From assembly GCA_003222535.1 (NCBI GenBank), contig QHWJ01000344.1:1-52165 (forward strand): a DNA stretch of 52,165 nucleotides, in the 5' to 3' direction. The stretch is from Acidobacteriota bacterium. Lineage in GTDB: Bacteria > Acidobacteriota > Vicinamibacteria > Vicinamibacterales > CAVVIG01. How positions within the stretch are numbered: the stretch's first letter is position 1; each line of letters starts with the position of its first letter. The notes beneath the pieces are model-generated. The model did no database searches and was not told where the DNA came from. It saw only the letters and a program-made list of their open reading frames with translations. Of this stretch, positions 23,175 to 32,110 are shown in pieces. The position numbers and the translations under genes are program-made.

Positions 23175-24428
23175 ATGAAACGAATCGCCATGATGGTTTC
23201 GATTGCCGCCGTTCTCGCCGGGACGAGCCTCAAGTTATTTGGTCAGGCACCGCTGGCCGCCGCGCGGGGCTACATCGTCGTTTTCCACGATGATGAGCGC
23301 GATGTCGACGGCCTGGCGGCAGAGCACGGCCGGGCGTACGGCGCGAATGTTTCCGCGCTCTATCACAGCGCGCTGAAGGGATATGCCGCGACGATCTCGC
23401 AAGCGCGGATCGGCGACATTCGCCGCGATCCCCGAGTGGCGTTCGTCTCCGAAGACCGCGACGTCCATGCGGTGGAGCAGGCGCTGCCCACCGGCGTCGA
23501 CCGGATCGACGGCGAGCCCACTGCTTTGCACGTCGCACCGACCAGCTGGCCGATTGGCGTCGCCGTCATCGACACGGGGAGCGGACCGCATTCCGATCTC
23601 AATATCGCCGGCGGGCAGAACTGCCAGACCGGGAACAGCTTCAGCGACGGGAACGGTCACGGCACTCACGTCGCCGGGACCATCGGCGCGATCAACAACA
23701 GCGCCGGCGTCGTGGGCGTCGCGCCGGGCATTCCGATCTACTCGGTCCGCGTGCTCGACAACAGGGGCTCCGGCAGGTGGTCGAATGTCATTTGCGGCAT
23801 CGACTGGGTGACCGCAAACGCATCGCTCAAGAATATCAAAGTCGCCAACATGAGCCTGGGCGGCGCGGGCACCGACGATGGCAATTGCGGGAACACCAAC
23901 GGCGACGCGCTGCACAAGGCCGTGTGCTCGTCTGTGGCAGCCGGCGTAACCTACGCCGTGGCGGCCGGCAACGACAACGTCGACCTGTCCGGATTCGTGC
24001 CCGCCGCCTACAACGAGGTGCTGGCGGTCACTGCTGTCGCGGACTTCAACGGGCAACCCGGAGGCGGGGCGGCGGCGACGTGTCGAGCCGATGTCGACGA
24101 CACGGCGGCTGATTTCAGCAACTTCGCGGCGCCCGGTGGCCCAGACGAGGGACATACGATTGCAGCGCCCGGCGTATGCATCAATTCCACCTGGAAAGGC
24201 GGCGGTTACAACATTATTTCCGGCACCAGCATGGCGTCGCCGCACGCGGCCGGCACCGCCGCGCTGTGCATCGCCACCGGGAAGTGTTCCGGCGTGCCGA
24301 GCGCTGTGATCGCCAAGCTGCGTTTCGACGCCAGCGTGCAGCCATCCGGGTACGGCTTCGCCGACGACCCTAACAGTGTCATCGGGGACCGCTACTTCGG
24401 ATACTTGATCTACGCGGGCGGCTACTAG
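23175..24428 (+). CDS. Secreted subtilisin-like serine protease (S8)
   Basis: 417 residues from ATG 23175, preceded by AAGAAGGA. A signal peptide (MKRIAMMVSIAAVLAGTSLKLFGQ) and an inhibitor-I9-like propeptide (about 32-103: GYIVVFHDDERDVDGLAAEHG...FVSEDRDVH) come first. The catalytic domain has the triad blocks VAVIDTGSG (Asp), GHGTHVAGTIG (His) and SGTSMASPHAAGTAAL (Ser), plus the oxyanion region AVAAGNDN. The length and order are those of a proteinase-K-like extracellular protease that is self-activated by propeptide cleavage. Several Cys residues (for example NCQTG, GNCGNT, AVCSS, GVCINS) suggest disulfides. It is convergent with the AI-2E exporter gene. Confidence 0.92.
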   Translation: MKRIAMMVSIAAVLAGTSLKLFGQAPLAAARGYIVVFHDDERDVDGLAAEHGRAYGANVSALYHSALKGYAATISQARIGDIRRDPRVAFVSEDRDVHAVEQALPTGVDRIDGEPTALHVAPTSWPIGVAVIDTGSGPHSDLNIAGGQNCQTGNSFSDGNGHGTHVAGTIGAINNSAGVVGVAPGIPIYSVRVLDNRGSGRWSNVICGIDWVTANASLKNIKVANMSLGGAGTDDGNCGNTNGDALHKAVCSSVAAGVTYAVAAGNDNVDLSGFVPAAYNEVLAVTAVADFNGQPGGGAAATCRADVDDTAADFSNFAAPGGPDEGHTIAAPGVCINSTWKGGGYNIISGTSMASPHAAGTAALCIATGKCSGVPSAVIAKLRFDASVQPSGYGFADDPNSVIGDRYFGYLIYAGGY

Positions 24429-24429
24429 C

Positions 24430-24596
24430 CAATCGCGCGTGAACGACCGCAGCGGGTCCCCGGACGCGTCGAATCGGTCGACGCGTCCGACCCTCTCGCC
24501 CTTCGGCACCACCGACGAGATGCGCTCGGTGGCGGTCAGCGGAATCCCAGCCTCAAAGATCTCGAAGTCCAAGTTGTGCGGACGTCCGCCCGACAC
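24430..24596 (-). pseudogene. Possible gene fragment with coding-like bias
   Basis: From GTG 24596 the minus strand reads VSGGRPHNLDFEIFEAGIPL then TATERISSVVPKGERV, with strongly GC-biased third positions like real genes nearby. The frame then runs antisense into the subtilase with no stop at the expected place. A frame one base away meets two TAG codons at about 24424-24428. It may be the remnant of a short gene whose end was overwritten. The product is not recognised. Confidence 0.3.
24461..24489. terminator. Perfect 12-bp hairpin between convergent genes
   Basis: CGGACGCGTCGA (24461-24472) and TCGACGCGTCCG (24478-24489) pair perfectly across the loop ATCGG. It lies 33 bp after the subtilase stop, upstream of the convergent AI-2E gene end. 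There is no T-tract on either side, so it could act as a factor-assisted or bidirectional terminator. Confidence 0.55.
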
Positions 24597-24614
24597 GGCA
24601 GGCTCGAATCACAT

Positions 24615-25631
24615 TCACGGTTCCGCACTTCGGCGTCCCGACGCGCGGACCAGCCGCTCGATCTCCCGGTATTCGCGCCAGTGCCGCAGGCTGACCGAGA
24701 GGAACCCCGCGACGGGGATTGCGAGGATGACTCCGGCCGCCCCGGCCAACGCTGCGCCGCACCAAATCGTCACGATTACCGCGGGCGTCGACATGTGCAT
24801 GCCGTGGCGGATCAAGCGTGGGTAGACGACGTAGTCCTGGACGAGCCTCAGCGCGCCCAGGAAGACGATGACAGCCCACAGTCGATCGCCGGCCTGCGTG
24901 GCGGACATGAGCAGCGCGGTCAACGGCCCGATGGCCGGCACCAATTCGAGCACCCCAGCCGCGATCCCCATGGACGGCGCCGCGGGAACCCCGATCAGGG
25001 TGAAGCCCGTGACGCACACCACGCCGACGATGACGCCGGCCGCCGACTGCGCACGCACGTAGCCGGCGAGCACGCTGTTCACATCCCGCAGGTACTCCTC
25101 GGCCCGCCATTGCATGTGGCCGTGCGGCAGCGCCCGAAGCGTCGAGCGCTGAAAACCGGGTGCGCCGGTCAGGAGGAGAAACGCCACCACCGGCGTCACG
25201 ACGAGCCACGCAGCATAGCGAGCCGCGGAGATCAGGTCGTCGAGAGTGCTGCGGGTCTCGCGCTCGACGTAGCGGATGGCGCCCTCGACGCGTTGCGCCA
25301 CGACGGGATGCACGCCGGCTGGGAGCGGCGCCCGTTCAATCAGCCGCTCAAGCGCTCCTAAATCAGAGCCGCTGAATAGATGATCCACGGCGGCGGGCGC
25401 GGTCACGTGCACCCATTGCGCCATCCGATCGCCGGAGAGACGCCAGGCCGCGGTCGCCGGAATGAAGAGGACCGCGTAAATCACCGCGAGAGCCGCCGCG
25501 CGAGACAGCGGGCGTTTCCGCGCGCCGGTTCGAATGAGGCGGCGCAGTTCCACCACCAGAGGAGCCAATACGTATGCGAAGAAGGCAGACAGGAGGAAAA
25601 GCACACCGACGCCCTCGATCGCCTGCAGCAT
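24615..25631 (-). CDS. AI-2E family transporter (UPF0118/PerM-like)
   Basis: 338 residues with about eight hydrophobic segments: two at the start (VGVLFLLSAFFAYVLAPLVVEL and AAALAVIYAVLFIPATAAW), a large soluble loop, then several C-terminal spans. The last block, GVLELVPAIGPLTALLMSA...AVIVFLGALRLVQDYVVYPRLI, is the family signature. Proteins of this family are inner-membrane exporters. Some export autoinducer-2 and others work as sodium/proton antiporters, so the substrate here is open. It is convergent with the subtilase and lies 10 bp downstream of a short methyltransferase-like fragment. Confidence 0.9.
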   Translation of the reverse strand: MLQAIEGVGVLFLLSAFFAYVLAPLVVELRRLIRTGARKRPLSRAAALAVIYAVLFIPATAAWRLSGDRMAQWVHVTAPAAVDHLFSGSDLGALERLIERAPLPAGVHPVVAQRVEGAIRYVERETRSTLDDLISAARYAAWLVVTPVVAFLLLTGAPGFQRSTLRALPHGHMQWRAEEYLRDVNSVLAGYVRAQSAAGVIVGVVCVTGFTLIGVPAAPSMGIAAGVLELVPAIGPLTALLMSATQAGDRLWAVIVFLGALRLVQDYVVYPRLIRHGMHMSTPAVIVTIWCGAALAGAAGVILAIPVAGFLSVSLRHWREYREIERLVRASGRRSAEP

Positions 25632-25641
25632 CGGCTACACG

Positions 25642-25821
25642 TTACAAGATCCCGGAGCTCGGTGTATGAACGCCCCGCACGCGGACCTCGATGCGGTGTA
25701 GCGCGACGAACCGGTCACCGGGCGGCGCTTCCTCCGGTCGCGGGCGGACGGCCAACGTCAGCCCGCGTTGTGCTGTCACCAGCGGCACGGCCCGGACATC
25801 GGTCCAACCTGCCGCCGACAT
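25642..25821 (-). pseudogene. Short methyltransferase-tail-like fragment
   Basis: ATG 25821 to TAA 25642-25644 encodes 59 residues: MSAAGWTDVRAVPLVTAQ, then GLTLAVRPRPEEAPPGDRF. The A-G-W/F-x-D-V-R-x-x-P-L pattern followed by two beta strands resembles the last strands of class I SAM-dependent methyltransferases. An in-frame TAA just upstream, after RWRT, suggests the N-terminal part is gone. It is probably a truncated gene, though a small intact protein in operon with the exporter is not excluded. Confidence 0.35.
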
Positions 25822-25848
25822 CGTGCGCCACCGTTAGGTTAATAAGCT

Positions 25849-26211
25849 ATGACGCAGTACTTCCCCATCGTCGTGGAGCAGGAGAGCAACGGCACCTTTA
25901 GCGCGTGGGTCGCGGGACTGCCGGGTGTCTACGCCGCAGCGGATACCGCTGCCGCCGCCAGGCGAGGCATTCGTGGTGCACTGGCGGCCCACCTCGACGC
26001 ACTGCGCGCACTCGGCCGCAAGCCGCGGCTGAAGGCCGAGGTCAGCGTACTGCGCCGCGACGTGTACGCTACACGCCGCGACTCGTGGCGATTCGTGGGC
26101 GTCGGGGCACTGCTCGGCCGAGGCACCAGCCGCGCGAAGGCCGAGGCGTCGCGCAGTAACGGCCGCAAGGGTGGGCGCCCCTGCATCGCCCGCGCGATCC
26201 CTGTAAACTGA
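25849..26211 (+). CDS. HicB-like antitoxin-fold protein, no HicA partner
   Basis: 120 residues. The N-terminal half (YFPIVVEQESNGTFSAWVAGLPGVYAAADTAAAARRGIRGALAAHLDAL) is the partial RNase-H-like HicB fold. The C-terminal half ends with RGTSRAKAEASRSNGRKGGRP, which looks like the DNA-binding/helix tail of some HicB proteins (the ASRxNGRxGGRP motif). No short HicA-like double-stranded RNA-binding toxin is present on either side, so it is an orphan. It is six bases upstream of the EF-P-like gene and may be transcribed with it. Confidence 0.65.
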   Translation: MTQYFPIVVEQESNGTFSAWVAGLPGVYAAADTAAAARRGIRGALAAHLDALRALGRKPRLKAEVSVLRRDVYATRRDSWRFVGVGALLGRGTSRAKAEASRSNGRKGGRPCIARAIPVN

Positions 26212-26217
26212 TGGACG

Positions 26218-26799
26218 ATGGCGAGCCAGATCGAAGCGATCGAAATCAAGCGGAAGATGTTTTTCGAGTTCGAGGACGCGCCGTACCACTGCATTGACGT
26301 CGAGGTGTCCAAGCCGACGGCCCGAGGAGGGCAGACGCTCGTGCGCCTGAAGATGCGGAACCTGCTCACCCGCGCCGTCTTCGACAAGACCTTCAAGGCC
26401 GGCGACAGGTTCAAGGAGCCGGATCTCGCGAAGATCCCGGCTTCCTATCTGTACGCCGACGCCAGCGGCTACAACTTCATGGACCAGGAAACCTTCGAGA
26501 CCCTGACGCTTGGGCCCGACCTGGTGGGCGACGACCGGCAACTGCTGGCCGACAACGTGACGGTCCAGATTCAGACGTACAACGGCAATCCCATCGGCCT
26601 CCAGTTTCCCCCTCATGTCGTCCTGGCGGTCACCTCCGCGGAAGCCGGCGCGCGTGGCGACACGGCCACCGGCAGCGTCACCAAGGTGGCCACGCTGGAG
26701 ACGGGCATGGAGATCCGCGTGCCGCTGTTCATCAAGGAAGGGGAAAAGATCAAAGTGCACACCGAGACGCGGGAGTTTGCGGGGCGAGCGGAGAAGTGA
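26218..26799 (+). CDS. yeiP: EF-P-like protein EfpL (YeiP)
   Basis: 193 residues with the three beta-barrel domains of elongation factor P: KOW-like N-terminal (to about 65), OB (about 70-130, YADASGYNFMDQETFETLTL) and the C-terminal OB domain (ATLETGMEIRVPLFIKEGEKIKVHTETREF). The tip loop reads SKPTARGGQTLV, matching the YeiP/EfpL loop (SPTARGAATL) rather than the PGKG or PGRG loop of canonical EF-P. R36 therefore occupies the tip and no lysylation site is present. EfpL helps ribosomes through certain proline-containing stalls. Its stop overlaps the GTG of the permease gene (GTGA), indicating translational coupling. Confidence 0.85.
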   Translation: MASQIEAIEIKRKMFFEFEDAPYHCIDVEVSKPTARGGQTLVRLKMRNLLTRAVFDKTFKAGDRFKEPDLAKIPASYLYADASGYNFMDQETFETLTLGPDLVGDDRQLLADNVTVQIQTYNGNPIGLQFPPHVVLAVTSAEAGARGDTATGSVTKVATLETGMEIRVPLFIKEGEKIKVHTETREFAGRAEK

Positions 26800-29210
26800 C
26801 GGGCATCGACGATATTCATCACGCGTGGCGGATGATCCGGCGAATGCCCGGGCTCGCGGCCGTGGTGATCGTGTCGCTCGGAATCGGGATCGGCGTGAAC
26901 ACGGCGGTGTTCTCGTGGGTGCAAGCGATGGTCCTTCAGCCGTTGCCCGGCGTGTCCGATGCCGCCGGCTTTCAGCTCGTCGAGCCTCGCGCGGAGACCG
27001 GCTCGTACCCCGGCGTGTCGTGGCTCGAGTACCGCGATCTTCGGGAGCGCCTGCGCTCGTTCCGCGACTTGCTCGCGTTCCGCATGGTACCGCTCAACGT
27101 CGGTGAGGCCGGCCGGTCCGAGCGGACGTATGGACTCCTCGTCTCCGGCAATTATTTTTCGGCCCTGGGTCTGCGGCCGGCGCTCGGCCGGTTCCTGCGC
27201 CCGGACGAAGTCGAGCGGTCCGGCAGCGAGCCCGTGATGGTGATCTCGCACGCGTACTGGCAGACTCGACTCGGCGGCGCGGCGAACGTGGTCGGGACGA
27301 TCGTTCGCGTCAACGATCGGTCGTTGACGATTGTCGGCGTCGCGCCCGAGCGATTTCAGGGAACCGTGATCGGCCTGACGTTCGACGTGTGGGTGCCCGC
27401 GACGCTCGCGCCGGAGTTGCTCGCCGGATCCCGCGAGCTCGACGATCGCAGTCAGCGCGGTTACTCCATCGCGGGACGGCTTCAGCCGCGCACGACGCGC
27501 GCGCAGGCCCAGGCGGATCTGGACGCCGCGATGCGCCAGCTGGCCCACGACTACCCGGACACGAATGGAAAAATGCAGGGCGAGGTCCTTTCGTTCTGGC
27601 AGGCGCCGCGGGGTCCGCAGCGCATGCTGGTCGGCGCCCTCGCAATCCTGCAGGCGGTGATGCTGCTCCTGCTGCTGGCGGTCTGCGGCAACACGGCGAA
27701 TCTCATGCTCGCGCGAGCCAGCGCGCGCTACCGGGAGATGGGCGTGCGCCTGGCCCTCGGCGCCGGCCCGTGGCGTCTGGTCCGCCTGCTGCTGACGGAA
27801 AACCTGATGCTGGCGCTGTTCGGCGCGGCGCTGGGCGCGGTGATTGCCGTCTGGGCCACCGAGGCGTTGCGTGCCGTCCCGATGATCGGCTCGGTTCCGG
27901 TCAAGTTCCAGACAAAGGTGGACGTTGTCGGCCTCGGATTCGCCATGCTGCTCGGAGTCGTCTGCGGCGTCATGTTCGGCGTGGCGCCGGCGGCGCAGCT
28001 GGCCGGCGTGGATCCGCAAATCGCGCTCCGGTCGGGATCGCGCACGGCGGGCCGCAGCGGGATGCGGAACGCGCTCATGGCGGTCGAGGTCGGCCTCGCG
28101 CTGGTCGTTCTCATGTCAGCCGCGCTCTTCATCCGCAGCTTCAGCGAAACGCGCGACACGGATCCTGGCTTCCGGCGCGAAGGCGTGCTGCTGGCCGCCT
28201 ACGATCTGACGGGACGCAAAAACGCCGACGCGGCCTTCTCCCGCGACTTTACGGCGCGCTTGCTCGGCCGGCTGCGGTCGCTGCCCGGCGTGGAGGCGGC
28301 GGCGATCGCAACCGCGGTGCCGCTCGATATTCACGGCCTCCCGCTGCGCTCCTTCGCGCTCGAGGGTCGCGCCCGGAGCGACGCCGCCCCCGATCGGGCG
28401 CTCAGCAATCTCGTCTCGCCCGGCTATTTCAGGACAATGGGTATTCCGCTGCGGGCGGGAACGGATTTCGTGGATCTCGGCGACGCCTCGTCGCCTCCAC
28501 AGGTGATCGTCAACGAGGAATTCGTCCGCCGTTTCCTGCAGGGCGCCGAGCCGCTTGGACGGCGACTCGAGAGCCGCGATCGCCGCTACGTGATCGCGGG
28601 CGTGACCGACAACTCGTTGAACGAGTCGTTCGGCGAGCGGCCCACCCCGGTGATCTACTTCTCGTATCGGGATCGCCCCGCGCCAGCCGGCCAGATCCAT
28701 CTCCGCACACGAGCCGGAGCCGAGCTGCTCCTCGCGACCGGCGTGGAGCGCGTCGTCCGCGAGCTCGATCCCACGCTTCCGGTGTACGACGTGCGGACGC
28801 TCACCGACCATGTCGAGAAGAACCTGTTTCTCCGCCGCATTCCCGCGCGGATGTTCGTCGTCCTCGGGCCGCTCCTGCTGGTGCTGGCGGCCATCGGCAT
28901 CTACGCCGTCGTGTCATATTCGGTGTCCCGACGGACGACCGAGATCGGCGTGCGGCTCGCGCTGGGAGCCACTGCGCAGGGCGTGGTGAGGCAGATCGTC
29001 GGCGAAAGCCTGCGTGTCATCGGCGCGGGCGCGCTCGTTGGCTGGTCGGTCATGTTCATGATCGCCCTTCACCTTCTTCGAGGCGCGGTCGACCTGCCCG
29101 TCTTCGCGGGCGTGCCGGCAATCCTGCTGCTCGTCGCCGCGTTGGCCTGCTGGGTGCCCGCCCGTCGTGCGACCCGGGTCGACCCGATGGCCTCGTTGCG
29201 CCAGGAGTGA
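26796..29210 (+). CDS. ADOP-type ABC transporter permease (MacB-like, duplicated)
   Basis: 804 residues from a GTG in a GTGA overlap with the previous stop. It has two repeated halves, each an FtsX-like four-helix unit with a periplasmic MacB-PCD domain. The first helix is in GLAAVVIVSLGIGIGVNTAVFSWV, the mid spans are ILQAVMLLLLLAVCGNTANLMLARASAR and LALGAGPWRLVRLLLTENLMLALFG, and the second half ends with RMFVVLGPLLLVLAAIGIYAVVSYSV and WVPARRATRVDPMASLRQE. This matches acidobacterial duplicated orphan permeases, which usually lack a neighbouring ATPase, as here. The substrate is unknown. It is coupled by GTGA to the Hsp70-like gene. Confidence 0.9.
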   Translation: MTGIDDIHHAWRMIRRMPGLAAVVIVSLGIGIGVNTAVFSWVQAMVLQPLPGVSDAAGFQLVEPRAETGSYPGVSWLEYRDLRERLRSFRDLLAFRMVPLNVGEAGRSERTYGLLVSGNYFSALGLRPALGRFLRPDEVERSGSEPVMVISHAYWQTRLGGAANVVGTIVRVNDRSLTIVGVAPERFQGTVIGLTFDVWVPATLAPELLAGSRELDDRSQRGYSIAGRLQPRTTRAQAQADLDAAMRQLAHDYPDTNGKMQGEVLSFWQAPRGPQRMLVGALAILQAVMLLLLLAVCGNTANLMLARASARYREMGVRLALGAGPWRLVRLLLTENLMLALFGAALGAVIAVWATEALRAVPMIGSVPVKFQTKVDVVGLGFAMLLGVVCGVMFGVAPAAQLAGVDPQIALRSGSRTAGRSGMRNALMAVEVGLALVVLMSAALFIRSFSETRDTDPGFRREGVLLAAYDLTGRKNADAAFSRDFTARLLGRLRSLPGVEAAAIATAVPLDIHGLPLRSFALEGRARSDAAPDRALSNLVSPGYFRTMGIPLRAGTDFVDLGDASSPPQVIVNEEFVRRFLQGAEPLGRRLESRDRRYVIAGVTDNSLNESFGERPTPVIYFSYRDRPAPAGQIHLRTRAGAELLLATGVERVVRELDPTLPVYDVRTLTDHVEKNLFLRRIPARMFVVLGPLLLVLAAIGIYAVVSYSVSRRTTEIGVRLALGATAQGVVRQIVGESLRVIGAGALVGWSVMFMIALHLLRGAVDLPVFAGVPAILLLVAALACWVPARRATRVDPMASLRQE

Positions 29211-30505
29211 CCAGACGCTGGGTGGGTCTGGACTTTGGCACGACGAACAGCGCGGTGGCGTTCGTCGAGGGCGCAGGGCCGCCGTATCTCGCGACGTTTC
29301 CGGGCGCCGGAGCGGGCCGGGGCGGAGCGCGCGAGACATTTCCCTCCGTGCTCTACTTCGAGGCGAAGTCGCCGTCCATCGCGGGATCCGCGGCGATCGA
29401 ACGCTACCTTGCAGCGGAGTCGAAAGGCCGCTTCATCCAGTCGCTGAAGGCGTATCTGCCGGACCGCACGTTCGAGGGCACCGCGATTGGCGCGCAGCAC
29501 TACACGCTCGAAAAGCTGATTGCGCTCATCGTGCGGCATATGAGCGAGCTCGTCGAGTTCTCGTCGTGGCCGGCGCCGCGGCGAATCATCCTCGGCCGTC
29601 CCGTGCACTTCTCCAACCCGCCCGACTCCGGGCTCGACGCGTTTGCCGCAGGGCGGCTGCTGGCGGCGATCCGCCTCGTGGGCTTCGATGAGATCGTATT
29701 CGAGTACGAGCCGGTCGCCGCCGCGTACGCGTACGAGGAGCGGTTGCGCCGCAACGAGCGGATCCTGATCGGCGATTTTGGCGGCGGCACGAGCGACTTC
29801 ACGATCATTGCCGTCGGGCCTGGTGTCCGGCAGCGAGGCCGCCGCGCGTCCGACATCATCGGGACCGATGGCGTGGCGGTCGCCGGCGACGCATTCGACA
29901 GGCGCATCATCCGCAACCTCGTCTGCCCCCGGCTCGGCCTGGGTGGTGAATATCTTTCCCCGCCGAGCAAGTTTCTGCCGGTGCCGAGCTGGCCCTACGA
30001 GCGCCTCGAGCGCTGGCATCACTTGTCGTTCCTGAAGTCATCGCGGACGCTCGAGATGCTGGAGCGCATCCGGCGGACCGCGTCCACGCCGGAACGGCTC
30101 GAGGCGTTCCTGCTGCTGATCAAGAACGAGCTCGGCTATCAGCTGCACGAAGCGGTGCAGCGCACGAAGTTCGAGCTGTCGGCGGGCACGGAGTCGGAGT
30201 TCGCGTTCGTGTCGGGTTCCGTCGCGATTCGCAAGAAGGTCACCCGCGCGGACTTCGAGCGATGGATCGCCGGAGAGATCGACGCGATGGCGGGCTGCGT
30301 CGATCGGCTGATGGCCGCGTCGGGTCTGGCCGGGATCGACATCGATCGCGTCTTTCTGACGGGCGGCTCCTCATTTGTTCCGGCGGTCAGACGGATTTTC
30401 GTCGATCGATTCGGTGAGCAGAAGGTGACCGGCGGTGAAGAGTTGACGTCGGTGGCCACCGGCCTCGCCCTGCGGGCGCGCGAACAATGGCCGGCGGCAT
30501 CGTAA
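29207..30505 (+). CDS. Hsp70-like ATPase (YegD-type)
   Basis: 432 residues from GTG 29207, again a GTGA overlap. The actin-fold ATPase motifs are WVGLDFGTTNSAVAF (phosphate 1), VFEYEPVAAAYAYEE (connect 1), ILIGDFGGGTSDFTII (phosphate 2) and IDRVFLTGGSSFVPAVRRIF (adenosine). There is no C-terminal substrate-binding domain, as in E. coli YegD rather than DnaK. Such proteins are putative chaperones of unknown clients. Location in one transcript with EfpL and an ADOP permease suggests a link to translation or insertion of difficult proteins; this is inference. Confidence 0.88.
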   Translation: MTRRWVGLDFGTTNSAVAFVEGAGPPYLATFPGAGAGRGGARETFPSVLYFEAKSPSIAGSAAIERYLAAESKGRFIQSLKAYLPDRTFEGTAIGAQHYTLEKLIALIVRHMSELVEFSSWPAPRRIILGRPVHFSNPPDSGLDAFAAGRLLAAIRLVGFDEIVFEYEPVAAAYAYEERLRRNERILIGDFGGGTSDFTIIAVGPGVRQRGRRASDIIGTDGVAVAGDAFDRRIIRNLVCPRLGLGGEYLSPPSKFLPVPSWPYERLERWHHLSFLKSSRTLEMLERIRRTASTPERLEAFLLLIKNELGYQLHEAVQRTKFELSAGTESEFAFVSGSVAIRKKVTRADFERWIAGEIDAMAGCVDRLMAASGLAGIDIDRVFLTGGSSFVPAVRRIFVDRFGEQKVTGGEELTSVATGLALRAREQWPAAS

Positions 30506-30506
30506 G

Positions 30507-30888
30507 GCAGGCAGGGGCGGGCCCACGCGACCAGTTTCTCGCGTGCACAACACCGCTATCACGCTGCATGCGTTCCGACGTTTCACCGAAGAGCACGCAG
30601 AGCTCGCAAAGACCAGGCCCTTGACCACGAAAACACGAAGATCCACGAAAGACACGAAAAAGACTGAGCGTGCGACCGGCCCGCCCGCGGGCCGCGCTGA
30701 CGCCAACGGCGCCCCAACACAAACGACCGCTATCGAACGTTTGTGATTGCGACGCCGTTGTCGCCATCGCTGAGCGGCCGGCCATGCCGGCCGCAGGTCG
30801 CACGCGTTGGCTCTGCGCGCTTTGCGGTCTCTGCGGTTAGACGTCTTCTTCGTCTTCCAATCTTCGTGTATTTCGTGGTCTTCGTTCT
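30507..30888. repeat. Foldback repeat A, upstream-side copy flanking the MFS gene
   Basis: A block starting with GGGCCCACGCGACCAG (30519-30534) is followed from 30624 by CCACGAAAACACGAAG, the dyad CGCCAACGGCG...CGTTTGTGATTGCGACGCCG, a CGGCCGGCCATGCCGGCCG palindrome, and TTCGTGTATTTCGTGG at the end. It is about 90 percent identical by eye to the copy at 32111-32379. The whole unit folds back on itself. No gene is seen in 30506-30939. Confidence 0.8.
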
Positions 30889-30939
30889 AAGGCGCCTTAG
30901 ACCGTGATCCTCCTGGGCATTTTGTGAGTAGCGTTCTGC

Positions 30940-32100
30940 TCACGCTGCAGGGGCCGGCGCTTGCTCGATCCGGGTCTTTTCCAGATTGGGGAGCAGCGCG
31001 GCGAGTATGCCGATGAGGGGCAGGTACGCGCAGAGCTTGTAGACGTATTCGATGCTCGTCATGTCGGCGAGCTTTCCCAGCGCCGCGGCTCCAAGGCCCG
31101 CCGCGCCGAACGCGAACCCGAAAAACAGCCCGGCGATCATGCCCACCTGACCGGGCACGAGCTCCTGAGCATAGACGACGATCACCGGCAGCGCGAACGT
31201 AAATGGAAAGACTCCAAGAATCGAGATCCAGATGACGTACTTGGCGCCGAATCGATCGCCGAGCGGGCCGCCGAGGATCGTGCCTGCCGCGACGGCACCC
31301 AGGAACACGAACAGATGGAGCTGGGCGCTGCGCACCGACATGCCGAACCTGCTAATCAGGTAGAACGTGTAATAACTGTTCAGGCCTGCCAGATAGACAT
31401 ACTTCGAGAAAATCAGCGCGAGCAGAACCGCGAGTGAAATGGCCACTCGCCGGCGCGACAGATTCGAACGAACCTCCGTGGTCACTCTCGGCGATGCCTG
31501 GATGGCTCGCCTCCGTGCTGCCGACCATCGGCCCACCCTGAACAGCAGGACGATCGCGACCAGCGCCAGCAGCGAGCACCACGCGATGCTCCGCTGACCC
31601 AGGGGGACGACGACGAATGCCGCCAGGAGCGGGCCCAAAGACGATCCGAAGTTGCCGCCGACCTGAAACACCGACTGCGCGAGACCGTGCCGCCCGCCGG
31701 ACGCCATCCTCGCCACGCGAGACGACTCCGGGTGAAACACCGACGATCCGACGCCCATCAGCGCCGCCGCGATCAGAAGCGTCGCGAGCCTGCCCGCCGA
31801 TGAGAGCAGCAGCAGTCCGACGAGCGTGAACGCCATGGCCGCGACGAGCGAGTACGGCGTCGGCCGCCGGTCCGTATACATGCCGACCAGCGGCTGCAGC
31901 AACGACGCCGTCAGTTGCAGGGTGAGCGTAATCAATCCGATCTGCGCGAAGCTCAACTGAAAGGTCGCTTTCAGGATCGGGTAGATCGCCGGAATCAGCG
32001 ACTGGATCGTGTCGTTCAACAGGTGGGAGACGCTGATCGCCGCGAGAATGCCGGCGACGGTCGCCCCCGACGGCCTCGTCCCTATCACGGTCGAAGGCAC
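30940..32100 (-). CDS. fsr: MFS transporter, fosmidomycin-resistance (Fsr)-like
   Basis: 386 residues from GTG 32100 with twelve hydrophobic segments. It opens AGILAAISVSHLLNDTIQSLIPAIYPIL, the Fsr hallmark (SHxxxD near the first helix), then QIGLITLTLQLTASLLQPLVGMYTDRRPTPY (the MFS loop 2-3 motif), and later GDRFGAKYVIW and the symmetrical VFHPESSRVARM. Fsr-like proteins are inner-membrane drug/proton antiporters first linked to fosmidomycin, but natural substrates vary. The gene sits alone between two directly repeated foldback elements, which may have helped move or duplicate it. Confidence 0.85.
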   Translation of the reverse strand: MPSTVIGTRPSGATVAGILAAISVSHLLNDTIQSLIPAIYPILKATFQLSFAQIGLITLTLQLTASLLQPLVGMYTDRRPTPYSLVAAMAFTLVGLLLLSSAGRLATLLIAAALMGVGSSVFHPESSRVARMASGGRHGLAQSVFQVGGNFGSSLGPLLAAFVVVPLGQRSIAWCSLLALVAIVLLFRVGRWSAARRRAIQASPRVTTEVRSNLSRRRVAISLAVLLALIFSKYVYLAGLNSYYTFYLISRFGMSVRSAQLHLFVFLGAVAAGTILGGPLGDRFGAKYVIWISILGVFPFTFALPVIVVYAQELVPGQVGMIAGLFFGFAFGAAGLGAAALGKLADMTSIEYVYKLCAYLPLIGILAALLPNLEKTRIEQAPAPAA

Positions 32101-32110
32101 AAGACGTTAA

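Noticed and set aside
25642-26217. HicA toxin partner for the HicB-like gene
   Set aside because: No 55-80 codon HicA-like frame is seen upstream or downstream.
27389-29206. Plus-strand frame running through the ADOP gene into the Hsp70-like gene
   Set aside because: Only the part from GTG 29207 has family similarity; the rest is an out-of-frame shadow of the permease.
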